From: Podocnemis expansa | Lineage: Eukaryota; Chordata; Testudines; Podocnemididae | DNA length: 64,000 nt | Assembly: GCA_007922195.1 (NCBI GenBank) | Contig: ML681963.1 | Span: forward strand, 58,382,584-58,446,583 | Reading direction: 5' to 3' | Shown here: positions 22,095-32,000 of the stretch, one piece after another | Position numbering within the stretch: position 1 is the stretch's first letter | Layout: the number at the start of each line of letters is the position of its first letter | Position numbers and translations under genes: made by a program | Notes under the pieces: generated by a model | Seen by the model: the letters and a program-made list of their open reading frames with translations, nothing else | What the model was told of the DNA's origin: nothing | Database searches by the model: none

Positions 22095-23398
22095 ATGTAC
22101 AATGGTTTGTGTTGTCATGCCCACACTCATGGGATGGACGACATCACTCGCGGAAATGCCGCTGCTGACACAGTGGCCAAAGCGGCAGCTGAGAGCAGCT
22201 TTTCCACTGTTCCCATTGCTACCCTTGCCCCGCACCCGCCTAGTACTGATTTCTTTATATCACTATACTCTGACGTCCCTGACACAGAACTTCAGCATTG
22301 GCAGTCCATGGGGGCTTATTGCTCTCCAGAGGGGGTTTGGCACTCAAAGGATGGCCGCCAAATGGCTCCCAAAGCCTTTCTTCCAGCACTCACCCGAATG
22401 ACACATCAGCTGGGCCACCTGGGCTCAAGGGAGGTGGTTGAGAGAATCAATAAGCGTTGGTGTGCGCCAGACACTACGGCCATTGCAGCTAGCATTACAC
22501 GACAGTGCGCCACCTGTGCCCAGCATAACCCAGGACGCACAGCGATATGGGAAGAGGGGAGGGAAAAAGGGGGGCACCCTTGGGCGGTAGCTCCTTTCCA
22601 GTTCTTGCAGATTGATTTCGCTGACATGCCCCCTGCACAAGGGAAGAAACACCTACTGGTAGTGGTTGACGAACTCTCAGGGTGGGTGGAAGCTGAAGTA
22701 ACAGGGTGAGCTGACTCAGCTGCGGTTGTGAAATTCCTGCTGAAAGACCTTATCCCTCGGTTCGGGGTCCCTTTGGGAATTGATAGTGATCAGGGCCCCA
22801 CTTTACCAGCAAAATAATTCAGGAATTGGAAAAAACCCCTGGCTTTCCAATGGAAAATGCACACCTCCTATCATCCTGCCTCAGCGGGACAGGTTGAACG
22901 TATGAATAGAACTCTGAAAACTTTGTTAGCTAAAATCTGTGCTGAAACTGGCCGTAAATGGAATGAGGTTTTACCGTTGGCCCTTATGTACATCTGTACC
23001 CAGCCTCGGGCCACCACCAGACTGTCTCCTTACGAAATAGTTTTCGGATTTCCTTTTCCCAGCCCTCATTTGCAGCCGGCACACGCTTCCTCTTGGGAGG
23101 GGATGAAGACCTGGTGCACTACGTCATACAGGCGCAGAAGGTGATCTGCTGGGCGCGGAAGAAAGCAATCTACCACCAGACACTGCCCCTAGATGTCCCT
23201 CTCCACAAGATCCAGCCTGGAGATTGGGTCCTGATCCGGTCGCATCGCAGAAAGCACTGTCTGCAGCCCCGCTGGGAAGGCCCTTTCCAGACTCTACTCA
23301 CGACCCATTCTGCTGTAAAGGTAGCCGGTAGGCCCCCACTGGATCCATGCCAGCCACCTGAAACTTGTTCCTGCGATTCCAGGATGAGAAGCAGATGA
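22095..23398 (+). pseudogene. pol: ERV pol remnant: RNase H end and integrase, broken
   Basis: The frame 22095-22709 starts with the gammaretroviral RNase H end (HTHGMDDITRGNAAADTVAK). It goes on with an integrase HHCC zinc finger (HQLGHLG ... CATCAQH) and the first catalytic aspartate (QIDFADMP, about 22,610). A TGA at 22707-22709 interrupts it. The second aspartate (DSDQGP, about 22,780) and the glutamate region (GQVERMNR, about 22,890) follow, with a TAA at 22815-22817 and frame breaks near 22,800-22,860 and 23,090. The C-terminal domain (QPGDWVLIRSHRRK, PRWEGPF) lies in a different frame to 23,398. It could not make an active integrase. Confidence 0.85.
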
Positions 23399-23491
23399 CA
23401 GGCACCACTCTGCTGAGGGAGGGGCAAACCAATGGTCCCCCAACACCGGAGCAAAGCAGGACCTGTAGCACCTGGCAGCTTAACCAGCGCA

Positions 23492-24794
23492 ATGGCACCC
23501 CTGAAATTTATTAGACTCCTTCTGCTGTTTGGAGCTGTACAAAGGGGGGGTGCACACCGAATGGACTGCACCATTGCCTAACTGGGAGGAGAACACCTTT
23601 GTAAACCTGATGGAAGCTGCTGTTCAATCTACTTCCTTCTGTGTTGCTGACCAATTCACTCTAGCGAACCAGATCCAGACCTGTTTCCATCGGTGTTCCT
23701 GTTTTATTCAATGGTGTTGTTAATACCACTAAATTTCATGTTTTCCGGTTTACTGAGAAAGTCACTCAGGTTGATGCAATCATTATGGATGCATCGACCC
23801 ACCCTTCTCCTTGGACTAATCAGAAACAGTGCAAGCTTAAACTTTTAGGAAGCTTGTCTGCCATGGAATGTGTTAGATGGTTTGGTTGCTTGGTAAGTCA
23901 TTGTCCCCCCTCCCTTTTGGCCTTAACTGTTCCCTTATAGTAGAATATCCTTTTATATATGCTCCCCTTTTATTACCCCAGGGGTGGTTTATGATTTGTG
24001 ATAATTTTTCATTTTCTTACATCCCGGCCAATTCCACTGGAGGACCTTGCGCCTTTGGCAGGCTTACATCCCTCTATGCCCTCCCACAACTGGAGCACCG
24101 ATTTATTCCGCAAAGACACAGGCGGTCGCTCCCCACTGATTGTGATAGCCGGATTGATCTCCTTTCCCATTCGGAAGCTATTGCTTTAGCTGTTTCCCTA
24201 GTAGGAACCCCTGCCCTGGCTGAAGCTGCTTATTTAGACCTACGAAAGACTGCATGTGCCTTAGATAAATCTGTTAATCTAACCTCACACATGATTGCTG
24301 CCCTTAACGATGAACAAGCCCAGCTCCGCCAGGCGGTACTACAGAACTGTCTTGCTCTGGACTATTTACTCCTTAAAACTGGACATGGATGCCATGAATT
24401 TGAGGAGCTATGTTGTTTCAATCTCTCTGATAATTCCCAGGCTATTAAAGCAAGCCTGAAGGACCTCCGCAGAGTGGAGCAGGGTCTAACACAGCACATC
24501 GAATAACACTGGTGGGACTGGCTTACTTCCTGGCTGCCGTCAGCTGCTTGGCTCCTCACCTTGCTCTTTTCTTTCCTTGGCATTGTATTTTTCCCGGTGG
24601 GCGGCTTATCCCTCCTCCAGTGCTGCTGTGGTCTCTTTCGGGAGATGGTCAGCACCTTGTGGAGGGGCACGAGCCCTCACCACTCTCACCCCTGCAGACT
24701 TAGGTACCTCATCCGTGCCAACGGACAACAGGGCACCCCCTTCCTCGAACTGACCTCCCTAGGTCACGGGACCTCCTGTGTGGAGGCCCCGTGA
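23492..24794 (+). pseudogene. env: ERV env remnant with TM subunit
   Basis: An ATG at 23492 opens a 29-codon hydrophobic leader that ends in TAA. The main surviving frame, 23877-24506, has a PQGWFMIC block, a furin-like basic site (RHRRS, near 24,120), a fusion-peptide-like Ala/Leu-rich stretch, and a gammaretroviral-type TM core. That core has a CX6CC motif (CHEFEELCC) preceded by a segment in the position of the immunosuppressive domain. The hydrophobic anchor (about 24,560-24,640) is in another frame. Most of the surface subunit is missing or scrambled. Confidence 0.85.
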
Positions 24795-24803
24795 AAGGGG
24801 GGG
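24794..24803 (+). other. ERV polypurine tract
   Basis: AAAGGGGGGG followed by one T and the 3' LTR; the expected plus-strand primer site. Confidence 0.85.
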
Positions 24804-24804
24804 T

Positions 24805-25223
24805 TGAAGGGGTTAGCATGAGTCACCAGACTCCATTTTGGGTCCTGAGACACCATTTCAGGGACCCAGGGTAGTCACATCTCACCTGTCCTCCCCCACC
24901 TCCGGGTCAGTCACATGGGCCCAGGATCAGCAGATGAGGTGATGCACCATATAAGGAAACAATCCTTCCCTGACCAGGTGAGGTGACCAGACATGTAAGG
25001 TATACAGCCCCCAACCCTGAATTATGATTGGCTCTGTGCCCGCCTTACCCTTTTTCCTGTAGACTGTACTATAAAACCCATTGTACTGTACCCCTCGGGC
25101 GTTAGCTCCACAAGATCTCTGTAAGGTAATGAAGCATATATGCATTTGTGACCACCTCTGTCTTTGTGTATTTTGGGGCCACTTGAACCGACTCGGGGAC
25201 TACCAGAGCCTTGTGCTCTAACA
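24805..25223 (+). repeat. ERV 3' LTR
   Basis: 419 bp, begins TGAAGGGG and ends CTCTAACA. The TATAAAA is kept, but the AATAAA of the 5' copy is AATGAA here (25128-25133), so its own polyadenylation signal is damaged. Confidence 0.93.
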
Positions 25224-25332
25224 CTACCCTTGGCCTGCTCCTGCTGTTTTTAGCAGGGCCCCAGAACGCAACCTTTCCCCATGCCTTCCTCTATTTTTAG
25301 GGTTGCCAGGCTAAAAATAGGGGGCCCAGAAC

Positions 25333-25608
25333 TAGGGCTACCAGATGTCAGGCAAAAGGCGGAGATATCCTCCTTTTTACATTCCTATCTGGCAGGCATT
25401 TTAAAATACATGATTTTGTCTTTTTTCCTTTTGGGTGTTAAAGTAGGCTGGAATACCACAGAATACCTTATTTTTAAGGAAACGCATGCCAAGGCCCCCT
25501 AAAAACAGAATATAACATTCATACTACATTTTTTCCATGTGTCCTCCAATCTCCTCCTTTTCATACTTCCCTGTCCTCCTTGCCATGATTTGGGATCTGG
25601 TGACCCTA
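25333..25608. mobile_element. hAT-type element, exact 8-bp TSD, left of UTP11
   Basis: Flanked by CCCAGAAC at 25325-25332 and 25609-25616. Ends TAGGGCTACCAGATGTC and GATCTGGTGACCCTA. Nearly the same length and orientation as the copy at 26,366 in UTP11 intron 2. Confidence 0.88.
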
Positions 25609-25956
25609 CCCAGAACTCCCTTCCCCCGCCTTCCCCCTCTAACCTCGGATTCCAGCGCCTGCAAATTCTATCCTCACCCCTGCTGCATCACGTGACTCCC
25701 GACCGCCGCCTGCGCCTGTACCCCGTGACCCTGACTCGCGGCTGCCCCCGCGCTCCCTGTGACGCCACTCCCCACCCTGCATTTTACGCGCTAACTTAGC
25801 AGCCAATCAGAGGCAAGGGGCGGGACCTTTTCCGGTCCCTCCCCTTCCGCTGCCCCGCCTGGAACCTGCGCGCGCAGCCAGCAATGCCCGGATGTGGCGG
25901 CACTTCCGGGCGCGGCGGCGTGTGGGTGCGCGCGGTGGATCCGGCCGGGCGGCGCC

Positions 25957-26019
25957 ATGGCGGCCGCCTTCAGGAAAGCGGCCAAGGCCGGGCAGCGGAC
26001 GCACCAGGAGCGAGGACAG
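25957..26019 (+). CDS. UTP11: UTP11 exon 1 (start codon to first donor)
   Basis: 21 codons beginning MAAAFRKAAKAGQRTHQERG and ending in CAG before a GT donor at 26020 (phase 0). The ATG lies in a GC-rich, CpG-dense block. The MAAAFRKAAK start matches the family N-terminus that I know. Confidence 0.93.
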
Positions 26020-29000
26020 GTCAGGCCAGGCCGCCCGCTCCTTGCCCCGGCACCGCCTCTTTCCCGGTAGCCCGCCCCTCCGCCGCTCACCCCGTCTCGC
26101 TTTGCCTTGCAGCTGCGGGCCCGCCGGCACCTGGGGCTCCTGGAGAAGAAGAAGGACTACCGGCTCCGAGCTGCGTGAGTGCCCCGCCTGCGCGCCGTCC
26201 CTAGGGCTCCCGCTGGGCGGGACCTCGGGGTGTGGTTTGTGGAGGTGTGAGGGGGCGGCGATCGGGGGTGCCCCCCTGGAGCTGTGACACGTGAGAGATT
26301 GGGGGGAGGCGTGATCTCGGGGTGTGCCCCTTGGAGGTGTGAAGGAGTGAAGGTTTGAGCTGGGGTAGGGTTACCAGATGTCAGGCGAAAGGCCTCTTTA
26401 CCTTCATGTTCTCCATCCAGCAGGTGTTTTAAAAATGCGTGAGTTCATCTGGTTTTTTATTTACAGAGGTTAAAGGATGCTGGAATGCCACAGAACAACC
26501 TAGTTTTAGGGGGAGGCGTTCCAGGGCCCCCTAAGAACAGAAGACTATTACATTAATACTATGTTTTCTCTCTGTGTCCTCCCATAACCTCCTCTTTGTA
26601 CTTCCCTGTCCTCCTTTCCATGCTTTGGTATCTGGTAACCCCAAGCTGGGGTCTCCCCATTCTGGTTACTTTCATACCTGCCACCAGCCTTAATGTTAGA
26701 AAACATACCCCTTTTCTTGATGGGATGCACAACTGGCTTCCCGGAAGATCTACAGGTTTTGATCCCGGAAAACTCATAAGTATCATGAGGGCCTCAGTTT
26801 TGCCCTGACTACCAGTTATGTGAAGGGCATCCTCTTGGTAGCTTGGTGAAAAGGAATAAATCTGGCAGAGAAATGGCTTGTGGGTTTCTGGTTCTCTTTG
26901 TAATTTTTTTTGTGCTGTTGTAAAGCTGCAATGCTCTTGAGGATTTAATCTCATTGTTAAGGATTTGGGTGTGTGTGTATGCAGGTGAATGTAGGTGTTG
27001 TTGAATTCATTGTCTTGTTTTTCAGTGACTATCACAAGAAACAGAATGTGCTCAAAGCACTTCGCAAAAAAGCCTTGGACAAAAATCCTGATGAGTTTTA
27101 TTTTAAAATGACCCGTGTGCAGCTCCAGGTGAGACTGGTTTGTTACATTCAGACAGGGTGGTCCTTTCTGCTTTAGGTAGTGGGTGCCTGGGTTTCTTCA
27201 TTCTTCTTTATAAAAAAAAAAAAAAAAAGTGACTGACTAGCCTGATACCCCCTGTGGCTGGCTATAAAGTGACCTGTTCCTGATATTAGAGAAGATGCTC
27301 ATTTTACTCCCTGGAGTCTTTATTAGAGTAGCAGGGAATTCAGGGCCTCTTCCTTTGTCTTAGTAGCTTACTTTTGAGTGTGTGTTCATCTCTGCAGTTA
27401 ATATACTTTGTTTGCTTTTAGGATGGAGTTCACGTAATTAAGCAGCCAAAGGAGGAGGTGACACTGGAGCAGCTGAAGGTGATGAGGACACAGGATCTCA
27501 AATATGTAGAAATGAAAAGAGTGGCAGAAGCTAAGGTAATAGTCTTTACTGGCCATCTCAGCGTTGTCTAGTTTGTCCATAATGAATACATTTTAGTTTC
27601 ATTTGTCCCTTTGGCTTACAGGCATCTGTTCAATGATGTCTGTTTTCAGTCTGATGAGAAAGGATAGGTGAAAATATCAAGACAGCTGTGTTGTACGTGG
27701 GGGTATTTGATTGAAACTGTGTTCTACGTTGCTTTTTCACTTAGCCAGTGAATGGTATATTGGACAAACTGTGGCAAAACATGTCAATTTCAGATATTCA
27801 GTGCTTGGCCTCATTTCTGACTTTAATATGAATTGAAGGTTATTGAGACAGGAATGACCATTTAGTGTTAAAGGGACACAATCAAGTTACATCAGGTTCT
27901 TTCTAAATGTATCCACTATTGTTACAATAGCACCTAAAACCTCTGTAATTGAGAGACTGTTATTAGAGAAACAAAACAAACAAGGAGCCCTGTGGCACTT
28001 CTAAAGACTAGTGAATTTATGTATTGCTTGAGCTTTCATGGGAGAAAATTCCACTTCATCAGATGCTTGAAGTTTCCCATCTTCAAGTGTCTGACGAAGT
28101 GGAATTTTCTCCCACACAAGCTTGCGCGATAAATACATTTATTAGTCTTTAAAAGTGCCACAGAGCTTCTTGCTTCATTGTTTTAATAATCTAGATCAGT
28201 GGTTCCCAACCTGGGGGTCTGTGGTACTGTTCCCTGCCAGGGCCAGAACCCAGCTGTGGCCCTGAAGCTCCTGCCGGGCTGGATCCTGGTAGGGTTGGGC
28301 GCCGCAGAGGGCTGGCTGCTGCCTCCGTTCACAGGCTTCTGATGCTAGCGATGGCTCAGCTTCTCTGCCCTGCAGGGGCTGCCTGGGGGCCATGGCCACA
28401 GCAGCCCCCGCTCCTGGCAGGGGAATGGGGCCGCAGACAGCTCCCGGGCGGGGGTGGCGAGCCATAGCTGTGCTCTGCAGCTGTCACGGCCCTGTTCTCC
28501 TGACAGGAGTGGGGGCTGCCTGCACTGTTCCCTCTAACGTGCGTGGCAGCGCGGCCGCGCAGGTTAGACCCCCCTCCCCGCGCAGGGGTTTCCAGTCCCC
28601 GCGCAGGGGAGGGCGAGGCCGGCAGAGCGGCTGAGGCTCAGCCAGGGGAGTGGGGGCGGGGCGGCCTGGGAGCGGAGCAGCTGAGCCGCTGGGGGAGGAG
28701 GGGGCGGGGCGGGCAGGCCCACGCTGTCAAAGTGGGGAGCGGGGCCAGGCCAGCAGAGCAGCTGGGGGGGGGGGGTGAGCCAGGCCTGGGCAGGGGCCAG
28801 CAGAGCCCCTGAAGATCGGCTGGGGGCTGGTCAGGCTCAGGGTCAGCAGAGAAAACCAGGAGTCTGTATCTCTTTAAGATTCCTCCTCTTTGCCCTGCCC
28901 TCCTCCCTGCTCCAGGCAGTCCAGCTGCAGTGCTGGAAGTGGTTTCACTTTGCTTTCTTGCTTCGGCTTCTTACCCCCGGCTTCTTTCCAGGCTCCAGCT

Positions 29001-32000
29001 CAGGTTCTCTCCCCTTTCCCTGCACCTGATTTTGGGGGAGGTTTGATCTTATTTTTTGCAGGGGTTGGGGCTTTTCTTTACCTTGATGGGATCTCTGAAC
29101 TGCCCGGAGAGAAACCTGGGACTCTTTTGCTTTGCTGCCCTGCTTGGCTTAAAGTTTCTTGGGAGGTTTCTTTCTCTAACGGCTGGGCTAAGCCAGATCT
29201 TTATTCCTGCTAATGAATCTTGGCTTTTGACAACAAATCCTTTGTTTAGAGGTCCAACAAAGTTCACTTTTGATTGTGAGGAGGTTTCAGTTTGTAAGAT
29301 TTTCCTTTTCCCAGTGTGATTTTTTTCAGTTTGTTTCTCCCTTCCAAGAAGAAGTTAGTCAACTATAGATGTGTCCTTATATTTTTAGTAAGATACACAG
29401 ATGTGCAAGTATTATCCATTCTAAAGTAGCTGCTGGGCTGGGCCTGATCCTATAGTTTAAATGAAGTCAGTGCGAAATTTGATGGAGTAAGGCTTGCAAT
29501 ATTTGTCCCTTTGTTAGTTTATCAAATCATAGAAAACAAGCAGCTTGCTCTTGCCTATATACTCTATGCTTATTTTTATTTTGGAATACTTAGGAAAAAA
29601 CTGATCATTGCATTCAAGAATAGGTGCTGTCCTCTTGGGTGGAGCATTTGATAGTCACAAACATCTACTTCTACTCTGCCCCCCCCCCCCCATTTGATGT
29701 GTATTTCACATAAAAGCAAACAAAACATCAACTGTCATAAAATAGATATATATCCATCTGTGGTTTATGGCAGACATAGTAGGATATGATGTTTCCAGAA
29801 ATTTGCATTTTAGGTAAAAGGTTATGTTTCAGGTAGGTCTGCACATAAAAACTGGCAGCTCTCATTTTTTCTGATTTCTCCTTTCCTGTGTGTATAAAAT
29901 CTAAAGAGCTTGTCTGTGATTTTTTTTTTTAAATACTGCACAGTGAGGCTAGATGGGGATTTCTGTACACTCCGCCTGCACCCCCCAGTTGTTGGCTAGT
30001 AACAGTGTTAGAGCAAATGAGTGAGCACCCCCTAAACCCCCCAAACATCCCCCTGCACCACACCCCTAATTTCACATCATGGGGAGAATACTGCTGACAG
30101 ATTACTTTTCCTTTAGAAGCCAACACCTCAAATTCTGTTAGACTTCATGTAGTCAAGGGCCCATCCCTCTGTGTGTCAAACAATGAGTGAATTCTGTGAA
30201 GGAACTTACTGTGTTAAACCTGATTTTAATCTTGTCCATAATTACTACATTAAATTTATTGGAGGTGTGCTTCTGTTTGCAACTCACAATATAAAAACAT
30301 CAGTCTGGATAGGAGTTCTGCAGTGTGATTCTCCTTGCACCTTGATATAAGCATTAAATACTTAGTTTTGTGACTCCTTAAAGTGGTTGGCTTTATGGTT
30401 ACTTTAATGTGAAGAGGAAAAATACTTAAGCCATTCATTTGATATTCTTGAGCCTCTGTTCTTGCAATTAATCTCACACTGTAACTAGGGGCTAGACAGA
30501 TTTCCCTGGAGTTGAGTGATCAATGGGGCAAGCATTTGGGGGGGGGGGGGGGGCANNNNNNNNNNNNNNNNNNNNNNNNNNNNNNNNNNNNNNNNNNNNN
30601 NNNNNNNNNNNNNNNNNNNNNNNNNNNNNNNNNNNNNNNNNNNNNNNNNNNNNNNAGCTATCCAAGGGCTCCTTTTTACCTTCATGTCCTTCCTCCCTCA
30701 GGCATCCTAAAAACAGGTGATTGTCCAGCCTTTTACTTCTGATAAGTAGACTGGGGGGGCACAGTGCTGGAACCCACCATCCTGATGTTAAGAGTTTGCT
30801 GCACAGATGCACACACGGAATAAACAGCAGTTTGGGGGGGATGGGATCAAGGGGCAGTGGAGTACACAGTTATCCTTTATGCCTAGAAGTTTTTCTATAT
30901 AGAATGCCTGTAGCTGAGTTGGTAGAATAACAGATTTGTGATCACAGGGTCAAGCCCTGGGTTGGGTTTTTTACCTTTTGGCCTGTTGCTCCTTAGGGAA
31001 GGGTTAAATTGGGAAAAAAATATATAGCAAACACTAATAAAATGAAGGAAAATAAAGTATACTGTGATCAAGATTACTAATAGTGACCAATTAAGTAAAA
31101 CAAATAAAGGGTCACATTTGAACTGGCTAGGAACAATTTAGGACCTTTTTTTTTTTAATTGTAAAATGGGCTGCTGTGCAAAATGAAAAATGAGAGGCAA
31201 GTTAATTGCTTTCATTTTAACTTTTTTATGTGCTTATTCATTTTGGAAAACCGACAAAGGCAGACAAACAGGACTGAAGAATTGATGAGACAAAATGTCA
31301 CATAAGCATAGAATACATTCAAATTATTAATAAAAGCAATTTAAATAACTTATTAATTTTTCATTGTTCTATATTTTTCAATAATTTCCATCACGTGAAG
31401 TTGCACAAAAATTTTATTCAGAAAAAGTTTTGCGCACGGGTTCAAAATTTTGCACACAAGCCGTCAAACCTTAGAGGGAACATTGGCTGCCTGTGGTCCC
31501 ATTCCTCTGCCAGGGAGCAGAGGTTCCCCCCCCGGGCAGCAGCCATAGCTGCAGCAACCCCCACTCTGTGCAGGAGAGTGGGGCTGCAGCCTGTGCCTCA
31601 CTGCCCCTGTCCAAGAGCTGCTGCAGCCCCATTCTTCTGTTGGAAAGCGGGAGCTGATGTGGCTATGGCCCCCTTCCGGGGGGGGGACACGACTCCACTG
31701 CCTGGCAGGAGAGCAGTGTGGGCCAGATTCTGCCTGCAGTGTGGTGCACAGGGCTCCCCCAAAATTTTTTTTAACTTAAAAAGGGGTCTCCAGTCTTACA
31801 AAGGTTGGGAACCACTGATCTAGATTAAGATGTCTATGCCTTTGGAAGTAGAGAAACAAAGGTATTTTTGTTATGACTTGACTTTGCTAGTACCTTGAGG
31901 GCAATAATTTCTACTCTTTCCTCTATACTGTGTTTTTCTTGCTTGTGTGAGTTTCTTGTGCAGCAAACAGGAGAGAAAAGTAGGAAAAGGATTCAAATTT

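Larger units (their letters stand above)
19203..25223 (+). mobile_element. Gammaretrovirus-type ERV (class I), defective provirus
   Basis: About 6.0 kb from LTR to LTR, flanked by CTAC at 19199-19202 and 25224-25227, a 4-bp target duplication as in gammaretroviruses. In order: 5' LTR, tRNA-Pro PBS, a gag stub, RNase H end plus integrase of pol with stops and frame breaks, env leader and TM region with breaks, polypurine tract, 3' LTR. The gag body, protease and reverse transcriptase are not recognisable; only about 2.4 kb separates the PBS from the RNase H remnant, so a deletion is likely. The LTRs differ at about 20 of 420 positions by hand count, pointing to an insertion that is not recent. 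It landed in the repeat mosaic between the minisatellite region and UTP11. No part can encode a full viral protein. Confidence 0.92.
25620..26290 (+). promoter_or_regulatory. UTP11 CpG-island promoter
   Basis: GC-rich, CpG-dense block that begins just after a hAT element and runs over exons 1 and 2. It has no TATA box near the ATG. It contains a CCAAT-type sequence (AGCCAATCAG, about 25,801) and several GGGCGG/CCGCCC Sp1-like boxes. The arrangement is that of a housekeeping promoter, which fits a ribosome-biogenesis gene. The exact transcription start cannot be read from sequence. Confidence 0.75.
28523..31485. mobile_element. Inner hAT element (2.96 kb) inside the outer one
   Basis: Flanked by GCTGCCTG at 28515-28522 and 31486-31493 (exact). 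Ends CACTGTTCCCTCTAA and TTAGAGGGAACATTG. It contains the 100-N gap, a copy of the dispersed repeat seen at 8,125, and a fragment related to the 25,333 family just after the gap. No transposase frame was recognised; part may be hidden in the gap. Confidence 0.88.
28197..31817. mobile_element. Outer hAT element in UTP11 intron 4, split by a second hAT
   Basis: Flanked by ATCTAGAT at 28189-28196 and 31818-31825 (exact). Ends CAGTGGTTCCCAACCTGG and AGGTTGGGAACCACTG. Without the inner insertion it is about 650 bp. A relative is at 49,117. Chance long frames on both strands come from GC-rich interior. Confidence 0.9.

Noticed and set aside
21775..22401. 209-codon plus-strand frame in the ERV
   Set aside because: Its second half overlaps the RNase H/integrase frame in another phase, and its first half does not match a retroviral domain.
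30485..30812. Frames crossing the N gap
   Set aside because: They consist largely of unknown residues and poly-G/C sequence.
30903..30965. tRNA-like stretch (GTAGCTGAGTTGGTAGAA ... GGGTCAAGCCC)
   Set aside because: It has box A-like and box B-like words but no clear cloverleaf or acceptor stem; more likely a SINE head remnant inside the hAT.
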